Shown here: positions 1 to 8,824 of the stretch, one piece after another
Layout of the letters: every line of letters starts with the position of its first letter
How positions within the stretch are numbered: the first letter of the stretch is position 1
NCBI GenBank assembly: GCA_947259005.1
Contig: CAMYKP010000012.1
Span: forward strand, 90,384-154,383
Reading direction: 5' to 3'
Source of the DNA: an uncultured Parasphingopyxis sp.
GTDB taxonomy: Bacteria; Pseudomonadota; Alphaproteobacteria; Sphingomonadales; Sphingomonadaceae
Length of the DNA stretch: 64,000 nucleotides
The notes under the pieces: model-generated
What the model saw: only the letters and a program-made list of their open reading frames with translations
The model's database searches: none
What the model was told of the DNA's origin: nothing
Program-made: the position numbers and the translations under genes

Positions 1-857
1 TTGGATACCCAATGCTCGCCCGGCAGTCCGATCGTAAATGTCAGTTCGCCTTCGGGAAGGATGGCGCTGACTATCGTACCGGCAATTTCGTGCACCACTT
101 CCACTGCACGGATATCTGCACCCTCGCCACGGCCAAATGTCCAGATACGCGCGGCATGCGGGGTTGCCGCTGCAATCAGGCGATCGCGATGCGGACTGTC
201 GAACGGAATCAGCGCCGTACCATCGGGCTCCAACCCTTGGAATATCTCGCCCTTGGCGTCCGCGATGCCATCGATGCCATCGAAAAATTCGATATGCGCG
301 GGCGCGATGGCCGTGACGATAGCGACATGAGGACGGACCAGCCGAGTCAGGGCGGCAAGTTCGCCCGCATGGTTCATGCCCATTTCGAACACACCGTACC
401 GCGTTGCCGCTGGCATCCGCGCCAGGCTGAGCGGGACACCGGTATGGTTGTTGTAGCTTTTTACCGAACGATGGACCTGCCCTTCGGCGGCACGATCAAG
501 CGCGGCGAACAGGGCTTCCTTCGCGCTTGTCTTGCCGACAGATCCGGTGACGCCGATGATCTTCGCATCGGTTCGCGCCCGGGCTGCGATGCCCAGCGCA
601 TCGAGTGCGGCTATCGTATCGCTGACGCGGATATGAGGATGGCCGCAATCCTCGCTGACAATCGCGCCAACCGCTCCGTTGCCGAACGCCCCATCGACAA
701 ATTTATGCCCGTCCGTCGCCTCACCCTTGAGCGCGATAAAGAGGTCTCCAGGGCCAACTTCGCGACTGTCGAAAGCGACGCCATTGGCGGAGAATGCACC
801 ATGCGCCACGCCGCCGACGGCTGCGGCGATGTCTTCGGAGGTCCAGAGTGCGGTCAT
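1..857 (-). CDS. murF: MurF, UDP-MurNAc-tripeptide:D-Ala-D-Ala ligase (partial, C-terminus outside window)
   Basis: Cytoplasmic Mur ligase that adds D-Ala-D-Ala to UDP-MurNAc-tripeptide, the last soluble step of peptidoglycan precursor synthesis. I translated the minus strand from the ATG at 857: it opens MTALWTSEDIA, carries the N-terminal substrate-binding pattern FDSREVGPGDLF, and then the ATP-binding P-loop GVTGSVGKTSAKE. About 285 codons are present of the roughly 450-480 usual for the family, and the frame is still open at position 1. The start ATG overlaps the murE stop as ATGA (854-857), so translation is probably coupled. It is the last visible gene of the mraZ-to-murF run; mraY would be expected next, beyond the left edge (inference). 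Confidence 0.93.
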   Translation of the reverse strand, partial: MTALWTSEDIAAAVGGVAHGAFSANGVAFDSREVGPGDLFIALKGEATDGHKFVDGAFGNGAVGAIVSEDCGHPHIRVSDTIAALDALGIAARARTDAKIIGVTGSVGKTSAKEALFAALDRAAEGQVHRSVKSYNNHTGVPLSLARMPAATRYGVFEMGMNHAGELAALTRLVRPHVAIVTAIAPAHIEFFDGIDGIADAKGEIFQGLEPDGTALIPFDSPHRDRLIAAATPHAARIWTFGRGEGADIRAVEVVHEIAGTIVSAILPEGELTFTIGLPGEHWVS

Positions 858-2275
858 GCCACACATTCCCGGGCAACGGTCACATCGTCGAACGGCAGTA
901 TTCGGTCGCCGATTTCCTGCCCCTGCTCATGCCCCTTGCCCGCCAGAAGAACGATGTCGTCCGGACCGGCTTCGGTGATGGCTGCGGCAATGGCTTCGCG
1001 GCGATCACCGATATTGACTGCACCGGGCGCGCCCATGAGGATCGCCTTGCGAATGGCGGCGGGGTCTTCCGACCGGGGGTTATCGTCAGTCACAATGACA
1101 TGATCGGAATATTTCGTGGCGACAGCTCCCATCAAAGGACGCTTGCCGGTGTCCCGGTCTCCGCCTGCGCCGAAAACCGTGATCAGTCGCCCCTTGGCGT
1201 GCCAGCGCAGGGCGTCGATTGCGGCCTTCAGGGCGTCAGGCGTATGGGCATAGTCGACATAAACAGGCGTTCCGACCTTCGTGATAACCGCGCGTTCGAG
1301 GCGTCCACGAACCGGCTGGACCCGGGCAAGATTGCCGAATATCGTATCCAGATCGCCGCCCGTCGCCCAGACCAGACCGGCCGCGACAAGCGCATTATTG
1401 GCCTGATAAGCGCCGATCAGCGGTAGCTTGATCGTGAAATTCCTGCTCTCGGCCTCTACCTCCAGAGTCTGGCCAAGCGGTGTCGGCGTCCGTTCCACAA
1501 GCCTGATCGCCGTGCCCTTTGCGCCCACGGAAATTCCCCGCACGCCGCGCCCCTCGATCGCCGCGACAACCTCGGCGCTGGCCGGATCATCGGCCCAAAC
1601 GATTGCCGTGCCATCCTTATCGACAACTTCGGTAAATAGACGCAGTTTGGCGGTCAGATAGGCTTCCATCGTCAGATGATAGTCAAGGTGATCGCGGCTC
1701 AGATTTGTGAAGGCCGCCGCCCCGACGGGCAGCCCCTCGGTGCGATATTGGGACAGGCCATGGCTTGAGGCTTCAAAGGCAAGATGCGTAACGCCTTCGC
1801 GCTTCAGCCCGGCGGCGTTGGAAAGGAAGGTGACGATATCAGGCGTAGTGAGGCCGGTTTTCACCTGTTCGTCGGCGGTCGTAACACCAAGCGTGCCGAT
1901 CGATGCGGCATTCTGCCCCGCCATCCGCCACAACTGGCGGGTCAGTTCGACCGTCGATGTCTTGCCGTTGGTGCCGGTTACCGCGACGCTGATATCGGGA
2001 AAGGGCGCGAAGAATCTGGCAGCCAGCTGCGCAAAAGCGCGGCGGGGTTCTTCGTCGGCGATGCGCGGAACGCCTTCGACTATGGCTTCGGGACGAGACA
2101 CTATGGCGATCGCACCCGCCGCGATGGCATCGGGAATGAAATCTTCTCCGTTGAACTTCTCGCCGCGAAACGCGCCGAAAATTGTCCCCGGCGCGACCTT
2201 GCGATGATCGATGGCAAAGCCCGTCACAACCGGGCTGTCTTGCCCGTCCGATCCCATGAGTGCTGAGAGCTTCAT
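854..2275 (-). CDS. murE: MurE, UDP-MurNAc-L-Ala-D-Glu:meso-diaminopimelate ligase
   Basis: Cytoplasmic ATP-dependent ligase adding the third stem-peptide residue. The 473-residue product is normal length. The N-terminal domain binds the UDP precursor; the P-loop GTNGKTS is at about residues 101-107; the C-terminal domain holds DNPR at about 398-401, the motif that marks meso-DAP rather than lysine specificity. So the peptidoglycan is predicted to be the DAP type typical of Gram-negatives. Its start overlaps the ftsI stop by 4 bp and its stop overlaps the murF start by 4 bp. Confidence 0.97.
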   Translation of the reverse strand: MKLSALMGSDGQDSPVVTGFAIDHRKVAPGTIFGAFRGEKFNGEDFIPDAIAAGAIAIVSRPEAIVEGVPRIADEEPRRAFAQLAARFFAPFPDISVAVTGTNGKTSTVELTRQLWRMAGQNAASIGTLGVTTADEQVKTGLTTPDIVTFLSNAAGLKREGVTHLAFEASSHGLSQYRTEGLPVGAAAFTNLSRDHLDYHLTMEAYLTAKLRLFTEVVDKDGTAIVWADDPASAEVVAAIEGRGVRGISVGAKGTAIRLVERTPTPLGQTLEVEAESRNFTIKLPLIGAYQANNALVAAGLVWATGGDLDTIFGNLARVQPVRGRLERAVITKVGTPVYVDYAHTPDALKAAIDALRWHAKGRLITVFGAGGDRDTGKRPLMGAVATKYSDHVIVTDDNPRSEDPAAIRKAILMGAPGAVNIGDRREAIAAAITEAGPDDIVLLAGKGHEQGQEIGDRILPFDDVTVARECVA

Positions 2276-3972
2276 GAGCGCTCCGATGGCGGACGCCAGA
2301 GCATCGCGCGTAAATTTGCGGTGTCGATATCGCGGCTTTCGCTCGGAATGACGCCGAGCAACGGCCCGATCCGCGACACTACCCGGCTGACAACCGGAGC
2401 GGCCGTCCAGCCGGCCGTCGATGCGCCGCCCGTTCCGGCATCCCCGCGCGGTTCGTTGAGCATGATCACGATCACATATTGGGGGTCGTCCATCGGGAAG
2501 GCAGCGGCGAATGTCGAAATCAGCGCATTGCGACGATACCCACCCTCACCCGCTTTTTCAGCCGTTCCCGTCTTGCCGCCGACGCGGTAGCCTTCGGCAT
2601 CCGCGTTGCGGCCCGTTCCTTCCTGTACGATCAGGCGAAGAAGGCCGCGCATCTGGTCGCTCGTCGCTTCGCTGAACACGCGTTCGCCTTCGGGCACATT
2701 TTCCGCCGGCAGCCGCATCAGGGTTAGCGGCCTATATATCCCGCCATTGACTAGGGTCGCATAGCTATTGGCCAGATGAAGCGGCGTCACGGCAATGCCA
2801 TGACCATATCCTGCGGTCATGATTGTCGTCCGCGCCCAATATTCAGGCCAGATCGGCCGGCCGCGTACGGGCAGTTCGAATTCGACGGGATCATCGAAAT
2901 GGAGATCGCGGAACACCGCCTGCATCCGTTCCGCACCGAGCTCATCCGCAATCCGGGCCGTCACGATGTTCGAGCTGTGGACCAGCGTTTCCGGCACGTT
3001 GAGATAGCGACGCTGCGGATGATCGTCGCTGATCGTGAAACGGCCGACTTGTAGCGGTTCCTCGGCATCGTAGCGGCGCGAGATATCGGTGACGACACCC
3101 TCTTCGATGGCAGCCGCCATGGTGATCGGCTTGAAGGTGGAGCCAAGTTCGTAGAAGCCCATCGTCGCCTGATTGAAACGCGCGCGGTCGCTGGACTGGT
3201 TCGCCGCATTGGGATTGAAATTGGGCAACGATGTCAGCGCGAGCAATTCACCCGTATGCACATCCAGCACGATGCCAGCCGCGCCTATCGCGCTGAAGCG
3301 CCGCATGGCCGTTGCCAGCTCGCTCTGCACGGCTGCCTGCACCCTGCTGTCGATGGAAAGAGCCACTGGCTCACCGCGATGTTCGGGATCCATCAGGCGG
3401 TCTTCGAGCACGGCTTCCATCCCGGTCACGCCTTCGCCGTCCAAGTTGACCCAGCCGAGCACATGGGCGGCAAGGTTGGTCTGCGGATAAAGGCGTTCGG
3501 GCTCTCGCAGATATTCCATAGCCGGTTCGCCAAGCGCATTCACCTCGGCGACCAGCTCAGGCAGCGCGCGGCGGCGCAGATACACAAATGGCCGATCCGA
3601 ATTGAGTATCTCCAGATAATCATCGGTCGAACGTTCGGGCATCAACGTGTGGAGGCGGGGCGCAAGCTCTTCGGGGGCGCTGATGGCGCGGTCGGGATGG
3701 ATGGCGATCGACCAGGCATCGATCGTGCGCGCCAGCGTAACGCCGTTGCGGTCGACAATATCGGCGCGTGACGGAAGAGTATTGTCGGAGCTCGCCGCAT
3801 AGGCCTCTCCGCCGCTCAATACCGTCAGCCAACCGATCCTGACCGTCACCGCTACCACACCGAACAGCAGCAACAGCATGACGATCATCAGCCGCTGCTG
3901 GACGATAGGCTGCATTTCCCGTCGCAGGCTTACCTTGCGTACTTCAGCAGGTTTGGCGACAGGCCGGCTCAT
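2272..3972 (-). CDS. ftsI: FtsI/PBP3, septal peptidoglycan transpeptidase
   Basis: Division-specific class B penicillin-binding protein that cross-links septal peptidoglycan in the periplasm. The 566-residue protein has a short cytoplasmic N-terminus, one membrane anchor at about 28-50, a pedestal/dimerisation region, and a transpeptidase domain. All three active-site motifs are intact: STFK with the acyl-enzyme serine at 278, SSN at 333-335, and KTG at 467-469. It overlaps ftsL upstream and murE downstream by 4 bp each, so divisome and precursor genes are probably expressed as one unit. Confidence 0.97.
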   Translation of the reverse strand: MSRPVAKPAEVRKVSLRREMQPIVQQRLMIVMLLLLFGVVAVTVRIGWLTVLSGGEAYAASSDNTLPSRADIVDRNGVTLARTIDAWSIAIHPDRAISAPEELAPRLHTLMPERSTDDYLEILNSDRPFVYLRRRALPELVAEVNALGEPAMEYLREPERLYPQTNLAAHVLGWVNLDGEGVTGMEAVLEDRLMDPEHRGEPVALSIDSRVQAAVQSELATAMRRFSAIGAAGIVLDVHTGELLALTSLPNFNPNAANQSSDRARFNQATMGFYELGSTFKPITMAAAIEEGVVTDISRRYDAEEPLQVGRFTISDDHPQRRYLNVPETLVHSSNIVTARIADELGAERMQAVFRDLHFDDPVEFELPVRGRPIWPEYWARTTIMTAGYGHGIAVTPLHLANSYATLVNGGIYRPLTLMRLPAENVPEGERVFSEATSDQMRGLLRLIVQEGTGRNADAEGYRVGGKTGTAEKAGEGGYRRNALISTFAAAFPMDDPQYVIVIMLNEPRGDAGTGGASTAGWTAAPVVSRVVSRIGPLLGVIPSESRDIDTANLRAMLWRPPSERS

Positions 3973-4529
3973 CGATCCGCGTCGTCCTCCTCGCGCTGCT
4001 CAGCCGCAGCGCGGCCGGCGATATCGCCGCGCAATCGGGCATCGAGAAAGGATATGCGTCGGCCCCGTGCGCTTGCCGCAATGTCGTCGGGGACGACATA
4101 GGACGCCTGCTGGATGTGCGGAATATCGTCCGCGTCGGGCGCTTCGAACACATCTTCGTCGATCTGCCGGTCGTCGGACGGATCGGACGCATCGTCGGTC
4201 GCCGATGCCTGCCTGACGGGCGATGGGGTCTGCGGCCCTTCGATCAGGCTCGCCAGAGCGAATTCGCCTTCCAGAAACTGGGCGGCATCGGGCGCGACCA
4301 ATATGAAGTCGCGGCGATTCCATACCTCGATTTGGCTCATCCGGCTGCGCGTCTGGAATTCCGTGTTGAGCGACAGGATCTCTTCGCGCGCGATCTGGAT
4401 ATCGCGCTCGACATCTTCCAGCGCATTGCGTTCGGCAGACACCCGGTGCGAGATCAGGTAGCAGCTGAGCGCGGCCGAAGCGACGGCCGCAGCCCAGGCA
4501 ACGGAACGGAATTTGCGGGTAATGGTCAT
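3969..4529 (-). CDS. ftsL: FtsL-like division protein with a long acidic C-terminal tail
   Basis: Probable FtsL, the small bitopic divisome protein. It sits in the canonical place between rsmH and ftsI. It has a short basic N-terminus, one membrane segment at about residues 10-28, then a helical coiled-coil-like stretch to about 75 that ends in the [11 protein letters not shown] pattern. The remaining ~100 residues are rich in Asp/Glu, Ser and Pro and look disordered. At 186 residues it is clearly longer than the ~100-120 usual for FtsL. Identity rests on position and topology because FtsL is poorly conserved. Both ends overlap neighbours by 4 bp. Confidence 0.8.
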   Translation of the reverse strand: MTITRKFRSVAWAAAVASAALSCYLISHRVSAERNALEDVERDIQIAREEILSLNTEFQTRSRMSQIEVWNRRDFILVAPDAAQFLEGEFALASLIEGPQTPSPVRQASATDDASDPSDDRQIDEDVFEAPDADDIPHIQQASYVVPDDIAASARGRRISFLDARLRGDIAGRAAAEQREEDDADR

Positions 4530-5491
4530 GCTGTTGCTCTCCTCTGCAACGGCCAGGGCGGAGCTGCGCTGCGGCGGGCGCTGCGTAAGGTTGCTGATCG
4601 CGAGCGCGGATTGCGATCAAGCTCGGCCTGTCCCGCCTTGATCGGCTTGGCGGGCTTGTCGAAACTGGGTGCGGGGCCGTCCTGCACGGCGACCGGCAGA
4701 TGACGCGATCCGCCGGGATTGTGACCGCTGCGTTCCCGCAGAAACTGTTTGACGATCCGGTCTTCAAGGCTGTGGAAGGTGACTACCGCCAGCCGTCCGC
4801 CCGGCGCCAGCACTGCCTCGGCAGCCGCCAGCCCGTCGCGCAGCTCATCAAGCTCGCGATTGAGATGGATGCGGATCGCCTGGAAAGTGCGCGTTGCGGG
4901 ATCCTTGGGCGCGCCGGAACGATGGCCGACAGCCTTGCGGACCACCGACGCCAGCTGCCCGGTCGTTTCGATCGGACGGGCGGCAACGATGGCGCGGGCG
5001 ATGCGGCGCGAACGATGCTCTTCCGCATATGCGTATAGTGTATCGGCGATCATGCTTTCATCGGCATTGTTGACGAAGTCGGCTGCGCTTTCGCCTGCCT
5101 GCTCCATCCGCATGTCGAGCGGCCCGTCCGCCTGAAAGGAGAAACCGCGCTCAGCCCGGTCGAGCTGCATCGACGAAACGCCGATATCCATCGCCACTCC
5201 ATCCACCTGATCGACACCCTGTTCGGCCAGCGCTTCGCGCATCTCGGAAAAACGGCGCGCGATGAGATGCAGCTTGCCATCACTCTCTTCTGCAAGCGTC
5301 GCACCCTCGGCAATCGCATCAGGGTCCCGGTCAAAGGCGTAAACCTGTGCGCCATTGGCCAGCATCGCGCGGGTATAACCGCCCGCGCCGAAAGTCGCGT
5401 CGACATGCACTTCCTCCGGTGCGATATCGAGCGCATCGATTACCTCGTCGATCAGAACGGGTTCGTGACGAGAGTCGGTGGCTACGCTCAT
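4526..5491 (-). CDS. rsmH: RsmH (MraW), 16S rRNA m4C1402 methyltransferase
   Basis: SAM-dependent methyltransferase that N4-methylates C1402 in the 30S P site. The 321-residue product shows the SAM-binding pattern [15 protein letters not shown] near residue 30 and the family signature [19 protein letters not shown] near residue 100. The C-terminus contains [12 protein letters not shown], also typical of the family. It lies directly after mraZ as in most bacteria, with ATGA overlaps at both ends (5488-5491 and 4526-4529). Confidence 0.97.
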   Translation of the reverse strand: MSVATDSRHEPVLIDEVIDALDIAPEEVHVDATFGAGGYTRAMLANGAQVYAFDRDPDAIAEGATLAEESDGKLHLIARRFSEMREALAEQGVDQVDGVAMDIGVSSMQLDRAERGFSFQADGPLDMRMEQAGESAADFVNNADESMIADTLYAYAEEHRSRRIARAIVAARPIETTGQLASVVRKAVGHRSGAPKDPATRTFQAIRIHLNRELDELRDGLAAAEAVLAPGGRLAVVTFHSLEDRIVKQFLRERSGHNPGGSRHLPVAVQDGPAPSFDKPAKPIKAGQAELDRNPRSRSATLRSARRSAAPPWPLQRRATA

Positions 5492-6021
5492 AGCGTCACG
5501 CCCTTTTCACGGCACAGATGTTCGAGGATGCGGATCAGGCGGCGATCGCCGGTTGCCTGATAATGCGCATGGGCACGGGCCGGAGACCAGATGTCGAAAT
5601 AAGGCCCGTTACCGGCGAAGAAGGCATAATCCTCGATCCCGGCAATTTCGCGCAACAAGCCGGACAGCACCATCCGCCCGGCTTTGTCGAACACGATCCG
5701 CTGAAGCGGCGCGAAGGTTTCCGCACCGCCGCCGTCGCGCCTGATCAGGCTCTTGCGGCCTTCCTGGCGGGCTTCGCGAGCGCGTTGTTCCCGCAGTTCC
5801 GCTGCCAGCGCAAAATACTCTGTCTCGTCGAAGCCCGTAAGGCAGGGCAGCTCTTCGTCTTCGGAGATATAGAGTAGTTTGTCATCGACCGGCATTTCGG
5901 CGGCTTTGGCCTGCGCGGCACGGCGATCGACAGTCGCGCGCAGGTCGGCAGGGAGCGACACGCGCCCCTTGCTGTCGACTGCGTTTAACGCCTGACCACC
6001 AAAAGGAATTGAAAATTCCAC
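5488..6021 (-). CDS. mraZ: MraZ, transcriptional regulator and first gene of the dcw cluster
   Basis: DNA-binding AbrB-fold protein with two MraZ domains; in enterobacteria it represses its own operon. The 177-residue sequence has both half-motifs: [16 protein letters not shown] near residue 14 and [18 protein letters not shown] near residue 110. I use the GTG at 6021, which follows AGAAGGGGA at a good distance for a ribosome-binding site. The gene starts a run of six co-oriented genes joined by ATGA overlaps. The family is normally about 150 residues, so this one is slightly long. Confidence 0.94.
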   Translation of the reverse strand: MEFSIPFGGQALNAVDSKGRVSLPADLRATVDRRAAQAKAAEMPVDDKLLYISEDEELPCLTGFDETEYFALAAELREQRAREARQEGRKSLIRRDGGGAETFAPLQRIVFDKAGRMVLSGLLREIAGIEDYAFFAGNGPYFDIWSPARAHAHYQATGDRRLIRILEHLCREKGVTL

Positions 6022-6374
6022 GCCGTCCCCTTCTTGCGGCGCAAAGCTCTTCCCATCGCTGAATCACGAAAATTCAACGCCAAAATTGAATGTTGGGAAC
6101 GCCCTGCCCCTTTACAGGACGATTTGCGTATCAAGGTTAACGCTGGGTATCAATACCATTTCATGGGTATTTTATGGGTTTTTATACCACTGCTCGACTC
6201 TTCCACCCACTGGACTCGCGCAAATACAACGATGTTCTACTTTTGTCCGCAAGCCATATTGTTTGCCTGAAAGACGGTAGACATCGCCGATCGCGAACGG
6301 AAACCGCCGGATTTACGGATAACGAGCGAATAACCGCGATTGCCTCCGGCTCTGAGAGGCCGGATTCGCGCGAC
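6022..6374. promoter_or_regulatory. Intergenic region holding the dcw-cluster promoter; TGGGT repeats
   Basis: No convincing gene in 353 bp. The region must contain the minus-strand promoter for mraZ. Three TGGGT words lie on the plus strand at 6144-6148, 6164-6168 and 6175-6179, with start-to-start distances of 20 and 11 bp (about two and one helical turns). MraZ is known to bind direct TGGGN repeats, so these are candidate operators. They are more widely spaced than the enterobacterial repeats and lie on the strand opposite mraZ. A hairpin TCCGGC/GCCGGA (6345-6364), without a clear U-tract, follows the gene ending at 6375. Confidence 0.35.
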
Positions 6375-6701
6375 TCAGTTGTCTGGAGATTCTGCTGGAG
6401 GGGAATCTGCGGCAGGCTCTGCAACAACGCCATCCGTTGGCCCGGGGCCCGGGGCAACGCCCAGTTCGGCGAGCGGTTCCTGCGGCCGATCTTCTGTCGT
6501 CTCAGCGCCTGCTTGCTGCTGCGCCGCCTGCTCGGCAATGCCCTCGGGCGTCAATTCAGGCTCATTGCTCGCGGTGCCCGAAAAGGTTGCCGCAAGCAGC
6601 ACGATAAGAACGATGGTTGCAAGGCCGGTGGCACCTATCCGAATTCTGTTCAGGCGCTCCTGACGCGGATCGGGGCTATCGCTAGCGGGATTGTCGACCA
6701 C
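6375..6701 (-). CDS. Small single-pass membrane protein of unknown function
   Basis: A 108-residue protein I do not recognise. A polar N-terminus is followed by one hydrophobic segment at about residues 24-42, then a Pro/Ala/Glu-rich, probably disordered tail of about 60 residues. It starts with GTG at 6701, immediately next to the cysK stop codon; AGGAGG inside the end of cysK is the likely ribosome-binding site, so it is probably translated together with cysK. The low-complexity tail gives no function. Confidence 0.6.
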   Translation of the reverse strand: MVDNPASDSPDPRQERLNRIRIGATGLATIVLIVLLAATFSGTASNEPELTPEGIAEQAAQQQAGAETTEDRPQEPLAELGVAPGPGPTDGVVAEPAADSPPAESPDN

Positions 6702-7697
6702 CTAGTCCTCCTGCTCCAGCCATGGCGGAACGGTGAGCCCCTTTTCGGCCAGCCAATCGGCATTGTACAGGGTCGATAGATAGCGCAGTCCGCTGTCGCA
6801 CAGGATCGTGACGATCGTCTTGCCTGGCCCCATCTGCTTTGCGAGGGCGACCGCGCCAGCGACATTGATGCCCGACGAAAGGCCAAGGCACAGCCCTTCC
6901 TCGGAAAGCAGGCGGTGTACCCAAGCCAGCCCTTCCTCATCCGAGATGCGGAATTGCGTATCGATCGGCGCACCTTCGAGATTGGCGGTGACCCGCCCCT
7001 GGCCGATCCCTTCGGCCACCGACGAGCCTTCGGATTTCAGCTCGCCATGCGCATAATATTCGTAGAGCGCCGCGCCATGCGGATCGGACAAGGCGATCCG
7101 CACGTCTTCCGAAAACTCTTTCAGACCCATCGCAACGCCAGCCAGCGTTCCACCGGTCCCGACTGCACAGGTAAAGCCGTCCACCTTGCCCTCAGTCTGT
7201 TCCCAGATTTCTTTGGCTGTGGTTTTGATATGCGCGCGTCGGTTCGCGATATTGTCGAACTGGTTGGCCCAGAGCGCATTGTCGGTTTCTTCAGCGATGC
7301 GGCGGGACTGATGTACGAAATGACAGGGGCTCGAATAAGGCGCAGCAGGGACGAGGACGAGCTGCGCACCGAGCGCCCGCAGCGTATCCATCTTCTCCTT
7401 GCTTTGCGTATCCGGCATGACGATGATCGACTTGTAACCCTTGGCATTGGCGACAAGCGCAAGCCCGATACCCGTATTGCCAGCCGTGCCTTCGACGATC
7501 GTTCCACCGGGCTTGAGCAGCCCCTGCTCTTCCGCCTCTTCGACGATATAGAGCGCGGGCCGGTCCTTCACTGAACCGCCCGGATTGGTAAATTCGCATT
7601 TGCCGAGAATGGTGCATCCGCTTTCCTCGGACGGACCGTTGAGTCGGACAAGCGGCGTATTCCCGATTAGCGCGAGAGAATTGGGTATAATGGTCAT
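6702..7697 (-). CDS. cysK: Cysteine synthase A family protein (O-acetylserine sulfhydrylase)
   Basis: PLP enzyme converting O-acetylserine and sulfide to cysteine. With the ATG at 7697 the protein opens MTIIPNSLALIGNTPLVRL, the normal CysK N-terminus, giving 331 residues. An in-frame ATG at 7709 or 7727 would add 4 or 10 residues. The PLP lysine lies in NPGGSVKDR (Lys44), the asparagine loop is GTAGNTG, and the phosphate-binding loop is GTGGTLAG. The C-terminal part is longer than minimal CysK, as in many proteobacterial CysK1-type enzymes. A small membrane-protein gene follows with no gap. Confidence 0.9.
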   Translation of the reverse strand: MTIIPNSLALIGNTPLVRLNGPSEESGCTILGKCEFTNPGGSVKDRPALYIVEEAEEQGLLKPGGTIVEGTAGNTGIGLALVANAKGYKSIIVMPDTQSKEKMDTLRALGAQLVLVPAAPYSSPCHFVHQSRRIAEETDNALWANQFDNIANRRAHIKTTAKEIWEQTEGKVDGFTCAVGTGGTLAGVAMGLKEFSEDVRIALSDPHGAALYEYYAHGELKSEGSSVAEGIGQGRVTANLEGAPIDTQFRISDEEGLAWVHRLLSEEGLCLGLSSGINVAGAVALAKQMGPGKTIVTILCDSGLRYLSTLYNADWLAEKGLTVPPWLEQED

Positions 7698-7832
7698 GCT
7701 GGTCGGCATACCCCAGCAGGGTTTCATGGAGCAAGCAATCTTGGCTTGGGGTGCGGATAGCCGGGGCTTGGTGAGGTGGAGAGCCGACCATCAGATGTCA
7801 GCTATGGGTAATTAGCGGGCGATGCAAATTCG

Positions 7833-8762
7833 CTAGTGCGCGTCCGATAATTCTCGATTGCTACCCATCCAGAGTTCTTCATGAGGGAATGGAAATCGGA
7901 TGTCTGCAGCCCATTTCCGACCGTTGATTTCGACAGCGCCTCGGGGAAGGCAGCTCGCGAGGAACACCTGTAGCTCGTCAAAATCTGCGGCGGGAACAAA
8001 GATACTGTATGAGTCATCGCCACGTTGTACAGTTTGAGGATCGTCGAGACCGGGCCATCGGTCAGGCCATATGATCGACTCATCCGGAGCGTATTCATAT
8101 GCCCACAACATCACTTCGATCTCATCGGGCAACCAAGTGCTGGCCTCAGGATGACGGAACGCCATAATTTCAGAGAGCATAGAACCCAAATTTGCAGGTA
8201 GACAGGATAGAATTTCGGAATTCTGCAGGGACCCATAAACCGAAATGAAAACAGGCTCATCGTTAGTATAGATGAGTAGATTATTCGTGGGCGCATCGGT
8301 TGCAGCCTCAACCTGGTATCTTCCGCCTAAGCTCGAAGGGGTCGCCTGTTCCACAGAATGCAATATTTCCTGATGTTCCTGCGCCGAAAGCCTGATCGAC
8401 CGATATTCGTCGCCTTGTCGATAGATCACAATTCCGTCGTCATAGAGAGCAAAAAAGGGAGAGTCTGAACCGATAACCGAATTCCAAGGGTCGCTGATGC
8501 GTAGGATGATTTCGGGATTTGCGGCTGATCCAGCTCTGACAGTTGCGAGCGCTCGAGGCCGTTCAAAGTATCGCACTCCTTCCAAACTCGGTGCGACCGA
8601 CCCGTTCGGGCAATAAAAATCTCTGCTGGAAAGAAACTCAACTAGCGAAGGGCCTGCTACTGAAATGTCGTCTTCCGGCCCCAAAGCAAATCCACGAGTT
8701 GCAACAACCACAAACAGGCAGAACAATATTCTGCCGAGCGCAAATTTTTTGGGACCGATCAT
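7833..8762 (-). CDS. Secreted protein of unknown function, AT-richer than its surroundings
   Basis: A 309-residue protein with a likely signal peptide (basic start, hydrophobic core at about 8-22, cleavage near FALG). I recognise no domain. Four cysteines in the mature part might form disulfides. Base composition differs locally: 8221-8280 has 25 G/C of 60 and 8401-8460 has 27 of 60, against 38 of 60 at 9001-9060 next door. It has no partner gene in a tight operon. This suggests a recently acquired orphan, but some parts of the gene have normal GC. Confidence 0.6.
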   Translation of the reverse strand: MIGPKKFALGRILFCLFVVVATRGFALGPEDDISVAGPSLVEFLSSRDFYCPNGSVAPSLEGVRYFERPRALATVRAGSAANPEIILRISDPWNSVIGSDSPFFALYDDGIVIYRQGDEYRSIRLSAQEHQEILHSVEQATPSSLGGRYQVEAATDAPTNNLLIYTNDEPVFISVYGSLQNSEILSCLPANLGSMLSEIMAFRHPEASTWLPDEIEVMLWAYEYAPDESIIWPDRWPGLDDPQTVQRGDDSYSIFVPAADFDELQVFLASCLPRGAVEINGRKWAADIRFPFPHEELWMGSNRELSDAH

Positions 8763-8824
8763 TCCCTCTGTTTAGCCAATATCCGTCAATGACCGCAATG
8801 AGGTGACAGCGAACCGTTGCCCCC

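Noticed and set aside
12-1103. A 363-codon plus-strand frame
   Set aside because: It lies antisense to murF and murE, whose protein motifs are clear. The product has no recognisable domain and is rich in Arg, Gly and Cys, typical of an antisense shadow in GC-rich DNA.
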